From Gnetum montanum (taxonomy: Eukaryota > Streptophyta > Gnetopsida > Gnetales > Gnetaceae), in assembly GCA_015680685.1 (NCBI GenBank), contig MNCI01003588.1, forward strand, positions 338,125 through 402,124: a stretch of DNA of 64,000 nt, given 5' to 3'. Position numbers and translations under genes: made by a program. The notes below the pieces were generated by a model, which saw only the letters and a program-made list of their open reading frames with translations, was not told the DNA's origin and searched no databases. Shown here piece after piece: positions 10,320 through 21,412 of this stretch (position 1 is its first letter; each line of letters starts with the position of its first letter).

Positions 10320-11254
10320 TGTAGGGACACCTGTTTAAATTCCCTTGTTCTCTTTCTTACATGTTGTTTTTGTGAGTTTTGGGCTTTGTGAAGATGCATT
10401 AGCGGTTAAGGAGATATCTTCTTCAAGAATTGGAACTTCATAGAAGCTGTTTGAGACATGCGGAAGATATCTTTTCTAGAAAGCTAAGTCTTCATAAGAG
10501 ATGTATCACATTGAGTAGGAGATTTCTTGGAAATTTTAGAGACATTTATCTAGAGTGAAGATGTTTCCCAAACTATTGAAATGTCTCAAGTGAGACATCT
10601 TAGCTAGGAGGAGACATTTTACCCATGAAGGAGATGTCTTCTAAACTTAGGAGATGTCTCTCCTAAAAGATGTATTTTGATAGGAGATGACTTGGAAAGG
10701 TTAGAGATGACTTGTACGATTAGGGAAACTTCAAAAATTGCCCATTAAAATTTGGGAAATAGTAAAGAGAAGATCAAAAAAGATAAAAACATCATGAGAT
10801 CTTCAAGTTAAGATTTAGGAAGGTTTTCTAGGCTTTGTATTATTGTGTTAATAAATATGGATTTTGTTTTATGTTTTGTATAACCATGGAGGGATGAAAT
10901 ATCATGATAGTTCATGTGTTGAGCTTGAGCAAGAGTGTGAGAAAGCACATTGAGTGAGTGTATATGTGGTTGTAGCTCCAAGGTAAATTGTATGATGTAT
11001 TAGCCTATGTTCTTAGTCTTTCTTGTGTGTTGAGATCTCAGTCTTGGATTATGGGAGAGATTCTCCATTAGTTGTGTCTTGCATTAAGAACAACCATTGT
11101 GCGATTGTAGAACTCTATTATAATCTTCTCTTTTAATAATTGAACCTAGCTAGTTTTCTTATTTTCTAGCATATTATTTATCTTTTCATAATGTCTAGAG
11201 TTTGTAGGAGTGAAGGTGGTTTTCAATTGGAGTGAACCCACTCTATCTAATTAT
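10320..11254 (+). repeat. 5' LTR of the chromovirus
   Basis: Homologous in order to 15980-16919, for example the paired AGGAGACAT motifs, the TTCAAGTT...GATGAAGGTTTTCTAGGCTTT segment and the GAGTGAGTG...ATATGTGGTTG segment. The last 75 bp or so of the 3' LTR, including the TCCCTACA terminus, are missing here. The homology stops at CAATTGGAGTGAACC and the PBS follows about 20 bp later. Confidence 0.85.
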
Positions 11255-11266
11255 TGGTATCAGAGC
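11255..11266 (+). promoter_or_regulatory. Primer binding site, initiator tRNA-Met
   Basis: TGGTATCAGAGC is identical to the standard plant PBS complementary to the 3' end of initiator tRNA-Met, and it lies directly after the 5' LTR. Confidence 0.93.
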
Positions 11267-11358
11267 TTAGTATTGATTTTTACTTGTACTTTTTTGAGAA
11301 TTTTCATGAATTTCAAATAGCATCCAAAAAGGAATAGGTTTAGGCCCTAAGCAAAGAC

Positions 11359-12590
11359 ATGGATAGCATGAAGTTTGCCTTTCAAATAAGGGTTGCTCAA
11401 TTGGATGAAGTCAGTGCACACATAGATAGGAATGCCAGTCCTAGTTGTATTTCAACATGCAAAATTAATGAGCATTCACTTTTAGATGGTGATGAAGAAG
11501 TTTCACAACTAGGTGGAGGGAATGATGTGGAAGGACAATCCAGCTATGGAAGTGCTAGAACCCATTAACTAAGGATTTTAATGGAAGAAAATCCTATTCC
11601 TTAGATGAGCATTTCAAGAGCTCCATTACCTACCTCTACTTCTTCCCATGGTAAGCTAGAAGAAGATGATGAAGCAAGGCTTGCTAGAGTATTCTGTAAT
11701 GCTACAAGACCTCCCTACATTGAGTTGAATACCTCCAATGGTATAGATGATACTAATGATTTTTCAAGTTGGCTAAAGGCACTTGATAAGAGCTTTAAGT
11801 TGTAAGAGGTACCAAATCCCTTGAGGATACCTATTGCTAAATTTATATTAGAAGGTATAGCTTCTACTTGATGGAAAAAGGAGTTCTAAGGTTGTAAAAG
11901 ATAAAATGGTCAACCAATTAGAGATTGGAATTAGATGAAATATAGGATGGAAAGGAAATTTGAACAGTCTCATCAAAGTTAAGAGACCATCATGAGGTTG
12001 AAATTCCTAAGGCAACGTGATAAGAATGTTAAAGAATTCTACATTGAATTTTACAATATATTCCATTAAGCAAGAGTGAACTGGGAGGAGTATGAATAGG
12101 CTTCAATCTTTTTAGGAGGTGTCAAAATGATGTATTAGTAAGAGTTATTTTTTTATGAACTAAAAACTCTTGATGAGGCTTATGACTTAACACTCAAGGC
12201 TGAGAAGAAACTAGGTGGATTTAGAAACAAGAGTAACAAACAAACTTTCAAGGGAAAGGATAAGTGATCCAAATTAGAGAAGGGATCCAAGTTTAAATTT
12301 GAAGATAAGGATGGTAGCCATGACAAGAAGAGAAAGAAGGGTGATGAGAAGGACAAAGCCTATAAGGACCAATGTAAGGAAGGTAAGGATCAAGGTAGTA
12401 GCTCATCCAAGATTCAATGCTTTAAGTGTGGAGAATGGGGACATAAGCAATAGGAATGTTCACTTCACAAGACAACCAAAGTCAAGGATGTGCAAATCAT
12501 GGAGATGATGGAGACATCTAGCCAAGGTGTTCAAAGAGGTAATCCTAGTGAACCTAATATTAAGATAGTTTATGAATAACATTTTTGTGC
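11359..12590 (+). pseudogene. gag with CCHC zinc knuckle (chromovirus)
   Basis: One frame, with many stops, runs through PPYIELNTSNGIDD, the capsid-like DNVKEFYIEFYN region, a Lys-rich linker and a complete CX2CX4HX4C knuckle (12418-12459: Cys-Phe-Lys-Cys, Gly-His, and final Cys). A TAG replaces one residue inside the knuckle. Gag packages the element RNA and the knuckle binds it. Stops near 11574, 11803, 11868, 11887 and 11901 prevent expression. Confidence 0.82.
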
Positions 12591-12599
12591 ATTCAAGGG

Positions 12600-13060
12600 G
12601 AATGTGAATAGGGGAGACCATCCTAATAAAAAATTGTGATTTTAGATTGGAGTTAGATGTTTGCTTAGTGGGGAATGGATTCATGTTTTAATTGATGGTA
12701 AAGCCCAAGAAAATGTTATTTCTTATAGAGTAGTTGCTAGATTGGATTTGGTAACTAATCCTCATCCTAGATCCTACAAGATGCATTGGCTATCTAGATA
12801 TTTCTCTTAGGAGATGAGGGAACAATGTACTTTGAAATTTAAAATTGAGTGTTTTCATGATGTTGTGAAGTATGATGTGCTTTCAATAGGTTGTGCTAAT
12901 GTAATTCTTGGTAGACCTTGGAATTGTAACAATGGTGCTTAGTTTGATGGAGCAAGAAATGTATGAAGTGTAGCTCAATTTGATGGAATCCATGAGTTGA
13001 TTCTCGTGATAGCTAAATAAGTGAGGCAACAAAGCTTACTTAATGCTTTCTTAATCCTTA
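12600..13060 (+). pseudogene. Aspartic protease region (chromovirus)
   Basis: The frame VLIDGKAQENVIS (from about 12685) matches the active-site loop of retroviral-type proteases, usually D-S/T-G-A followed by N-F-I. Asp (12694-12696) is kept but the next two residues are Gly-Lys. The downstream VILGRPW (12901-12921) is the family's second hallmark. Protease would process Gag-Pol. Confidence 0.7.
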
Positions 13061-13125
13061 TAAGAGAGAGGTAATACATTAAGGAACATGATGAAATAGG
13101 TTTTGGATTTGTTGTTAATCTATAG

Positions 13126-13880
13126 TTGTATAGGTGTGCTAGGCTTGAAGGAGAAATTTTCCAAGGTGTTCAAGGGGGAATTGGATGGATTATTACTAAT
13201 GAGGAATGTACAAAATTAATTAATTTCATTCTTGGTGCTACCATTCCAGATGAGAGAGCTTACCAGATGGCACCAAATCAAAGAGCAAAGGAAAATAGAG
13301 TAGTTACTTGTAAATGGCTTCGTGAGGGAATCCATTTCACCTTGTGCAGTTCTAGCAGTGCTAGTGTTAAAGAAGGACATTGATGAATGGAGGATATGCA
13401 TTGATTCTAGGGTAGTGAATAGGATAATAGTGAGATACAGGTTTCATATTCCAAGAATAGATGGTATCCTTGATGTCCTTACTAATGCTGAAATTTTAAG
13501 TAAAATTGATTTGAAGAGTGATTACCATCAAATTAGAATAAAGCATGGTGATCAATGGAAGATAACTTTAAAAAACTAGATAGATTGTTTGAGTAATTGA
13601 TGATGCCATATGGGCTCACAAATGTACTTGCTACAATCATGAGGTTGATACATGATGTATTAAAGGGCTTGATTGTTAAGTGTTGTATTATCTTTTTTAA
13701 GGATATTTTGGTATATAGCTCTAATGAGGAAGAGCACTTAGATTACTTGAAAATGGTGTGTCTTAAATGGGAGGAGGCATAATTAGTGATAAATGTGAAG
13801 AAATTTTATTTCTTCATGAGGAAAATCATATATTTTGTACATAAGATTTTTAAATCAAATTCGGGTGGAAGCTACCTAGG
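13126..13880 (+). pseudogene. Reverse transcriptase (chromovirus)
   Basis: RT blocks appear in order: DEWRICIDSRVVN (13381-13419), ILSKIDLKSDYHQIRI (13495-13542), MMPYGLTNVLATI (13597-13635) and the catalytic box, which reads FFKDILVYS (13693-13719). The first of the two catalytic Asp residues is Lys (13699-13701). Frame changes occur near 13320 and 13580. It is enzymatically dead on residue grounds alone. Confidence 0.85.
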
Positions 13881-14470
13881 TGAAGGCTATTTAGAATTGG
13901 CCAACTCCTAGGAATGTTGGGAAGGTAAGATCTTTCCTTGGTTTAGCAGATTTTTATAGATGGTTCAAAAAAAATAAAATTAGTGGTATTTCTTAGCCTA
14001 TATTGACTTTATTAAAGAAAAATAAATATTTTAGGTGGGATAAAAAAACCCAAGGATTTTTGAATTGTTGAAAGAAAAAATTACTAGTGAATATGTGCTT
14101 GTAATTATAGGTTTTCCAAAGCTTCTTTAGGTGGAGGTGGCTGCAAGTGGAGTTGCCATTGGTGGGGTACTTTTACAAAAATGTAGGCCTGTTGCTTTTT
14201 ATTTTGAAAATTTAAATAACTTAAGGAAAAAATATAGCATCTATGAGAAGGAGCTATATACTATTCTTTAAGAAATCAAGCATTGAAGGTATTACTTGTT
14301 GCCCAAGCAATTCACCTTGATGATAGATCACAAGGCACTATAATTTCTAAATTTTTAAAAAGAGTGGAGTGTAAAGGACATGAAGTGAGTTACATAGTTA
14401 CAAGACTTTAATTTTGTGTTAAAACACAAAAGTTAAAAATCCAACGTGATGTCTAATGTATTATCCAGGG
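13880..14470 (+). pseudogene. RT connection and RNase H (chromovirus)
   Basis: Fragments such as FLGLADFYR (13934-13960), the RNase H entry VEVAASGVAIGGVLLQ (14131-14178) and the YSIYEKELYTI motif (14234-14266) show the domain order expected after RT. Multiple stops and frame shifts are present. Confidence 0.7.
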
Positions 14471-14539
14471 TTCATGTGGTGAATTTTAGTGTACCTCATG
14501 TGGAAGGTATGGGTGATTTTACTAATTTATATGAGCATG

Positions 14540-15620
14540 ATGTTGATATTGAAAAGGTTTGGAGGAGCCTCAAAGAGTCATTTTAGAGTAGGATAGATTT
14601 GTGGAGGAACTATGATATTCATGATGAATTATTATTTAAAAATGGAAAGGTATGTACTCCTAATTATGATTTTAGGAAAAAGATTTTGTTTGAAAAGCAT
14701 TATAGTGGGATGGAAGGTCACATTAACATGGATGAAACATTGAAACTTGTGGGTAGGCACTATTTTTGACCTAGTGTGGCAACTAAAGTTTCAAGATTTA
14801 TGAAGGAGTTTTGAATTTTCAAAAATTCAAAGGAGGTAAAGAAGTGGATGGATATTGTATGCCTTTGTGAATTTCCAAGGGTCCATGGGCTAGTGTTTCT
14901 ATGAATTTTATGAGTGGTACTCCAAAAATCAAAAGTGGGAATGATGCAATTTTTTTTTATTGATAGGTTTTCCAAAATGACATACATCATTCCATGCAAA
15001 AAGGTGAGTGATGCTTCTCATGTTGCAAATTTGTTTTTCCAACATGTTGTGAAGTTGCATGGAATCCATTTAAATATTGTTAGTGATAGAGACTCAAAAT
15101 TTACTAGTCACTTTTGAAGGTCCCTTTGAAAAATTTTAGGGATAAAATTAAATTTTTCTAGTGCATATCATCCACAATTTGATAGACAAATGGAGATAGT
15201 GAATAAATCCTTGCTAAACATATTGAGATGTTTGTGTGATGGATAACTAAATAGGTGGAAAAACTTGTTATGTCATGCTAAGTTTTTCATGCTATAATGC
15301 ATTTCATGTTGCTATTGATAAAAGTCTAATTAATGTGAATTATGATTTTCATCCTAAGATGGTGAACACTTTGAAGAGCTTTGATGGTGAAGCTCACCTT
15401 AGTGTTGATTTTGTACAAGCAATGAAGGATTTCTATGCACAAGTAAAATCAAATCTTAAGAAGAAGACTGAAGAGAGAGTCAAGAAAAATAAGGGCAAAT
15501 GGAAGCCAAATTTTGTTATTGGTGACTTGGTTTGGATGTACTTGAAGAAGAAGAGATCGAAAGTTGTTAACTTCTTGAAGCTAAAAGATAAGAAGTTTGG
15601 AGCCTTTCAAAATTAAGATA
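14540..15620 (+). pseudogene. Integrase (chromovirus)
   Basis: The core entry reads [15 protein letters not shown] (14883-14927), where the first catalytic Asp is Asn (14904-14906). [15 protein letters not shown] (15073-15117) keeps the second Asp. YHPQFDRQMEIVNKSL (15166-15213) keeps the Glu. The C-terminal part 15275-15616 is the longest open frame of the element, with FVIGDLVWMYLKK as the conserved GPY-type entry. Stops follow near 14896 and 15116. Confidence 0.82.
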
Positions 15621-15779
15621 AATATTAATGATAATGCTTTTGAAATTAATTTACCAAATGATATTGGTATGAATTTTGTGTTTGATATTTTAGATCTTAT
15701 GTACTCTCATGGACCAGTTGATGAGAAGACCATCCAGGATAACATCAATGAGTTAAAGGGGGTCAAGTCTTCAATAGAA

Positions 15780-15905
15780 AGAAAGATAATCATACTCAAG
15801 TAGTGGAAATCTTCGAGCAGTTGGGGTATGAAGAAGCATGAGTACTTGATCCATTGGAAGGATCAGTTTGTGGATGATGTTGTATGAGTTTATGAGACAA
15901 AACTT
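15780..15905 (+). pseudogene. Chromodomain-like C-terminus of integrase
   Basis: After the integrase tail, the interrupted frame IERKIIIL...HEYLIHWKDQFVDDVV has the pattern of a chromodomain (hydrophobic-L-hydrophobic-K-W-K, then acidic residues and an aromatic). In chromoviruses this module reads histone marks to direct insertion. Two stops interrupt it. Confidence 0.65.
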
Positions 15906-15961
15906 CATGAGTGAAGAATCACTTCAACCCCTAACCCCTTATTCACATAAGTTTACTTTTT

Positions 15962-15979
15962 GAATGGTGGAAGATCTAG
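15962..15979 (+). promoter_or_regulatory. Polypurine tract (chromovirus)
   Basis: GAATGGTGGAAGATCTAG immediately precedes the TGTAGGGA start of the 3' LTR; the purine-rich run GGTGGAAGA is the likely primer site. Confidence 0.6.
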
Positions 15980-16919
15980 TGTAGGGACATCTCTTTTGAT
16001 CTCCTTTTTCTCTTTTTTATGTGTGGTTTTTGCAAAATTCAAGCTCTATGAAAACATCTTGGAGATCAAGAAAACATGGTATCTAAGAGCTAGGAATTCA
16101 TAGAAGATATCTAAGACATGTAGGAGACATTCATAAGAGACATCTCACATTTGGTAGAAGATATCTCCACTTTGTGGAGATGTTTCTTAAACTACTAGAA
16201 TGCTTTAGGTGAGACATCTTAGCCAAGAGGAGACATCTTACCCATGAAGGTGATGTTTCCCAGACTTTGAAGTTGTTTATCCTAAATGATGTGTTTTAAT
16301 AGTAGAAAAATCGTACAAGAGGGAAAACTTTTGAAATTTCCCACTTCAATTTGAGAAATAGATAGGAGAAGGTGAAAAAAGGATAAAAACATCATTGGAT
16401 CTTCAAGTTCAGCTTGATGAAGGTTTTCTAGGCTTTTTGTCTTGCTATGCTAATCAATATGAGTTTTTTTTATGTTTGTATGATCATGGACAGATGAGAT
16501 ATCATGAAAGTTCATCTGTTGAGCTTGAGAAAAAGTGTATGAGAGCACATTGAGTGAGTGCATATGTGGTTGGAACTTCAAGGTCAATTGTGTGATATAT
16601 TGGCTTGTGTATTCTTAGTCTTACTTGTGTGTTGAGATCATTATCTTGAGTTATGGAAGAAATTCTCCATTAGTTGTATCTTGCATTAAGAATAACCATT
16701 ATATGGTTGTAGAACCCTGTTGTAATATTTTCTTTCAATAATTGAAGATAACTAGTTTTCTTGTTCTGTAGCATATTATTTGTCTCTTCATAATATTTGA
16801 ATTTAGTAGGAGTAAAGGTAATTTTCAATTGGTGTGAAGTTGCTCCAAATGCTCAGTTAGATTAGTAACTTGATAATTCCCTTTGTGTGTTTTTAGACTA
16901 CCAGTAAAAAATCCCTACA
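15980..16919 (+). repeat. 3' LTR of the chromovirus (940 bp)
   Basis: Starts TGTAGGGA and ends TCCCTACA, and matches the 5' copy along most of its length with many substitutions, so the insertion is old. It is longer than the 5' copy at its 3' end. Confidence 0.85.
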
Positions 16920-18399
16920 CAACCTTCTATCTTTCTAGCATCCTCTTGGCAAATCACTTCCTTATTTAAGAAAAAAAATCAATGATGTGCCTAATTGTAG
17001 TCTCTATAACCAAGATTATTTTATTGTTAATGTAGACAGCTATCCCATTCTAGGTGTAGATGAAGTAGCATGTTAGATCAAGAAGTAGAATAGTAACGCT
17101 ATGCTATGCAGCTACCAACCATTAGTAATAAATGTTAGCTAGGCCATATAATCTCACACTACCATGGTGTTAGGTAGCTCACAATGGATAATTTTTCTAC
17201 TAATGCTTATAGATCTATAAGTTTCAAAGAAAAAAAAGATAGAAATTGAGCTCTATGTTAAAATGGAAGGTGATAGTAAGAATGCTATGCATGAGGCATA
17301 TGGGTAGCATTTCAAGGTCTTGTTTAAATAAGATTAAATTTCAATGCCTCTAAAAGGACCAAGAAACAATCACCTTATAGGTAGCAACATGTCACTGATA
17401 TAGAAGAGGATTATGACTTAGTGAAAGGAGAAGATCTTGAGTGATATGAGCAAGATCCTATATAGGCATATGGACCATAGTGGCATCCATGCAATTTCTA
17501 AAAGGATGGGATATGAACCTTTTTTTTGTCCTACAAATCATGCATTAGCCTAGGCCATGGAACCTCTAATGCTATAGCTTGAGCCATGTAAAGATGTCAT
17601 GTTTATATGTAAGATAGAAGGAGATTTAGATGCGTAGTGCAATCAAGAGTTACTACACGGGGAAGTGTGCAATTGCATGGTTAGAAGAATAATGCATGCC
17701 AAGTAGTGAAATTGTTAAGGTCTTTGGAGAAGAGTTCAATTACATTAATTACTTCAAGTTGCAGGACATGATGACTATAAGAGATGTGATGGGTCTGCCA
17801 TGAATGAAATAAGAAACAATGTTGCAAGAGTATTACAAGATTTAGGAGAGGTGGTCATGTTTGCATGAAGGTAGAAAAAATTAGTTAGAGAGTTGAAAAA
17901 TCAATAGTCTAATCATTGTCAATTCATTTATAGGAATGAAACCAAAGAATAGCAGTAGGGAGTGCATTTGGATGGACCATTTACATTTTGCAAATGGCAT
18001 GGATAGAGGTGGGTAAGACCATGTAAATGTTTGAAAAAGTATTATGCAGCAAGGTGAAGTGGGTAAATAGCTAAAATGTATGCATGATGTAGTTATTCTA
18101 TGAGGATTGATATTTGATTATGAGGATGATGCACTAGGCTAACAATGAATTTTGGAAAGAGAGCTAATGGATGACCATGTTACAAAGTCTTCACATAACC
18201 ACATGAGAAATTGGGGTAATCCCTAGTCCTTTAGTATACTTAGGATAGGTCATGTAATCTCACAAAATAAGATGGAGCTTATTAATAGCATTTAGATCAA
18301 AATAGATGAAATGTTAAATAGTTTTTTAATATTAGGCATGATATTCTTAAGTGGTGGGATTATGGTAGTTGCCTATATCAAGATTGCTTGAAGAAACAT
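16920..18399 (-). other. Degraded mobile-element sequence, probably LINE
   Basis: G/A-rich on the plus strand like the adjoining L1 RT segment, with no intact frame. By position it would hold the end of L1 ORF2, but no RNase H or zinc-finger motif could be read. A GCTATGCTATGC motif at 17098-17109 resembles those in the TAT element. Confidence 0.35.
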
Positions 18400-19440
18400 G
18401 CATGTTATGAGGAGATAACTATTAGAGGATAGTGCAATTCATTCTAATAAAATAAGCATTTTTGGAGGATGATCATGCTAAATTTCTAGGAGTAGTTTTA
18501 ATCCTTGGAGATGAAGAGTGGGATACCAAGATAAGTATTTGATAATGGTTTGAAGCTTGCTCAGATGGTATGGAAAATTTGGTGTAATTAACCTTGTGGA
18601 TAACAAATAGTATAGATAATAGATTTAACCTAATTGGTTTAAAGGCCATTGATGGAAGATAAGAGAGAAAGATCCTCCTAAAGAATGTAGATGTTTGCCA
18701 TTGTATGTCTAATAATAGACATATTTTCATGGATATATGTTTGAGTGTTCCATGGCCATGGAAGGGGGCTCACAAGTTTGACATGAGCGAGTGATGCATC
18801 CAGTAGCTCATAAATGATAGTGAACAAGGGAAATGGGGGTCTTATTATTATAATCCTTGAGATGGTTAAAACCATTTTGTTTATTGTCCATGCATTTGAA
18901 CTACGTATCTTGTAGTGTGGAGAATGAACTTTATCTACGATCATAACTATTGCTTGAAACCTAAACAATGCATTACTATCAAAAGAGCTTTCCAAGAAAT
19001 AGCTCATTTGTTTTGGAGATATTGAGTTTGAAAATGATAATAAAATTGCTTACAAAATTTTTCCAATGAAGGTTTTCATACATTATGATAACTCCATTGG
19101 TAATCTAATGTTGTTGAATGAAACAAGTTTGGATTTGGCTAATAATGTGTGGAAGTGGAAGGTGGAGATAATTGGATAAGAGCTTAGCATAAAGTTTGTA
19201 TAGAATGGAGTAGAGGTTGATAGGAAAACACTATGAATGAGAAGTTGTTGGGTTGGCTTTAGGAATAAGGGTGATAAGAATGGAGTTACATGATAAGGGA
19301 AAGATGCCAAATTGTATGAATTTTACAAAGGTTTGGGTGATAAAGAATTCAACATGAGACCAAAGAAATTGAAAAAGTTCATTAGACCACTCATTAGGAT
19401 TAGAGGTATTCTTAGTCAAGGACTTACTGATGATAGGTTT
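18400..19440 (-). pseudogene. L1-type LINE reverse transcriptase fragment
   Basis: On the minus strand, 19419 to about 19080 reads as the start of a plant L1 RT: FVKFIQFGIFPLSCNSILIT, LIPK, then PINLYSILYKLYAKLLSN, LPHIIS, and ITNGVIIMYENLHW. These are the blocks 'P..I.LIPK', 'RPI.L....YKI.AK.L..RL', 'I...Q..F' and 'I.D......E..H' in order. Further down, 18473-18730 resembles the next RT blocks but is less certain. Stops occur within the first 60 codons. The 5' part (endonuclease) is not seen. Confidence 0.8.
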
Positions 19441-19938
19441 GAGTTTTGAAAGAGAGAAAGGGTGGTCAAGCTATCGCAAGCTAGTGATGTAGGGATGCTC
19501 TTGAAGAAGGTTTGCTGTATAAGAGATATCACATTGAAGGTAAGAAAATAACTCTATAATGTGCTAGAAACATAGAAAGAGGTTGTGTTGAGAATTACTT
19601 ATAAATGAGAGAGTGTCTTGCTTTTGTTTGTGATAAGTGGCTTGTTGATGGAAGAATTTTGTATTGTGATCTTCATGTGAGAGCCATGTCATCCTTGATG
19701 GTCATTACTAGTATATCTCTTCTATTTAAAGAAGTGAAAGCAAGTGTTATTATAAGTTTTGGTATTTCAAATTCATTGGGTTAATGGTACTAAGGAGATC
19801 AAGTTAAAGGAAAATGTGAGAAAGGATATTAAATAAGGTACTATGTAGGTTTCTACATTCAAAGATGAGAAGACATTGTAGGCAAGCAATGTGGAAGGTG
19901 AGAAGAAGTTGGATAACATTAGCATTGAGTTAGAAGTC
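19441..19938 (+). other. Target sequence left of the TAT insertion
   Basis: No family is recognised. The plus-strand frame before the insertion (EGEKKLDNISIELEV, about 19888-19938) continues in phase after it (KDEL.MGEKMLAISEMKLKSMELG, from about 34600) once the duplicated AAGTC is counted once. A charged, coding-like sequence was therefore interrupted. Its identity is unknown, and stops show it was already decayed or has decayed since. Confidence 0.4.
19934..19938. repeat. Target site duplication, left
   Basis: AAGTC abuts the 5' LTR and is repeated exactly at 34600-34604 after the 3' LTR. A 5-bp duplication is the Ty3 integrase signature. Confidence 0.9.
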
Positions 19939-20567
19939 TAAAACACCATAAAATTTCAAGACCCTCATGCCTTACTAGGGTCTTGGAATTTGGGCAAGGA
20001 CTTCCACAAGTGCAACATCATGACAGTTCAGTAGGAAAATGTAGGCACTGAGATTAGACTGTCCAGTTCGGCAAGTTTTCTATCTCTAGTGCTGATAGGC
20101 CTGATAGACTATCCGACCTACCCACCTGGACAATTCACCTAGCTAATAGTTTACTCAGAAACTATGCTAGGAGTTGCCAAAAGTGTTTGGGATAAGCAAA
20201 GCAGTTCAGCAAGTTTTCTAGTGAAGAAGTTTGCTACGCTACGCTATGCTATGCAGCATAGCAAGCCTCAAAAGATAGTTACTCAAGCATCCAAGTGTGA
20301 ATTGATGGAATGATGGCAAAACAAGACAAAGATTTGGTCAACGCAGGGTGCTATGCTATGCTACACTACATAGCATAACACAATGTAGAAAAGATGAAGT
20401 AGAAAGGCCCAGCATGCCAAATGATTCTAATAAGAAAGTTACACTCGGCAAACACTCTGGCCTCCAAAATTGGTTACCTTGTTTAGCACTAAGCCTTGAG
20501 CAACGTTTCTTGCTAGAGAATGGCAGATTGAATGAAAAAGAAGGATACGTTGGCTACTACGTTGTGC

Positions 20568-20587
20568 TATGCTACATAGCATAGCAC
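20568..20587 (+). repeat. Perfect hairpin GCTATGCTA-CA-TAGCATAGC
   Basis: Nine-base arms with a two-base spacer are perfectly complementary. A second hairpin at 20760-20779 has the same frame with C/G in place of T/A at the central pair (GCTACGCTA-CA-TAGCGTAGC), so both arms differ in a compensating way. Confidence 0.85.
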
Positions 20588-20742
20588 AATGTAGCAACAA
20601 TGCAAAAATAGCAAGGGTGTTTTAAGCATGAGTTTAGAAAGTTCAAAGGCTTCCTGACACAAAAGAAAAAAGTTGTAGTTGTTAGCATAACTAAGCCTCA
20701 GACATGTTTTCAGCTTCAACACAAGTTCCAGTCAAAACTAGT

Positions 20743-20785
20743 GGCTACGCTATGCTACGCTATGCTACGCTACATAGCGTAGCAC
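20743..20785 (+). repeat. GCTACGCTAT tandem repeat ending in a hairpin
   Basis: About three tandem copies of the 10-bp unit GCTACGCTAT are followed by the reverse complement TAGCGTAGCAC, forming a 20-nt near-perfect palindrome at 20760-20779. In the 3' LTR the matching site (about 33551-33590) is shorter and mutated. Confidence 0.8.
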
Positions 20786-21215
20786 AACATACCAAGTAGC
20801 CACTTATGCTACACCAATGAACTCGATAGCATGAGTAACACAACACTGGTACAGAAGAATCAAGATGTATTTAGGTAGTTCTAGAACTTGTTGACAACAG
20901 TCTTTCTTATTCTAGCATCCCCTTGGCGAAATCAACAATTGTACTCCATTTTGCACACCCCTTGGTTAGCCCCCAAAACATTGTTCCTACGCTTAACCCT
21001 GCTCATAAGAGTAGGGAAGATGTAGTCTTGGAACGTAAGCTCCATTTTTTGCATTGTTAGCACACTGATCTTGGCACATGCAGTCCCGAAGGTATAGTAA
21101 CAGCGTAGCCAAATTCATGTCCAAGATTGCACACCTACATGGTATGGGCACGTCAGCATCTTGTGGGGTCTAGGACATGTGGCATCTAGGCCCCATTTCT
21201 CGCTTGCTCCTAGCC

Positions 21216-21224
21216 CTATAAATA
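21216..21224 (+). promoter_or_regulatory. LTR TATA box
   Basis: CTATAAATA is kept in both LTRs (34003-34011 in the other), inside a GC-richer context (CTAGCCCTATAAATACC). It is the probable Pol II core promoter; transcription should start about 30 bp downstream, just before the TTGGCTT-rich segment. Confidence 0.65.
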
Positions 21225-21247
21225 CCCCAGAAGAAAATGCTCAAAGG

Positions 21248-21412
21248 GTTGGCTTTTTGTTTAGAGAGTTGAAATTTTTACATTGATAAGAGCAGTTGGC
21301 TTGTTGGCTTTTTTGCATTGGTTGGTTAGCTTCTTGATTGGCCTCTTAGCAAACGGAGTTGGCTTCGACAATTGGCTTTTAAGTTGGCTTCCAGAAGGCA
21401 TAGTTGGCATTT
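21248..21412 (+). repeat. TTGGCTT-rich leader segment
   Basis: TTGGCTT or one-base variants occur about nine times in 165 bp directly downstream of the TATA box. The matching segment of the 3' LTR (34037-34198) keeps them. By position this is the R/U5 leader of the element RNA. The function is unknown. Confidence 0.6.

Larger units (their letters stand above)
10320..16919 (+). mobile_element. Chromovirus-type Ty3 retrotransposon, near full length
   Basis: Two long direct repeats (10320-11254 and 15980-16919) flank gag with a zinc knuckle, protease, RT, RNase H, integrase and a chromodomain-like end, in Ty3 order. The 5' end TGTAGGGA and the 3' end TCCCTACA are 8-bp inverted termini. A perfect initiator-Met PBS follows the 5' LTR. 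At about 6.6 kb it is a typical size. No 5-bp target duplication is visible (GTTGG left, CAACC right). Every ORF is broken. Confidence 0.9.

Noticed and set aside
10315-16924. 5-bp target duplication of the chromovirus
   Set aside because: Left GTTGG and right CAACC do not match as direct repeats; no duplication is claimed.
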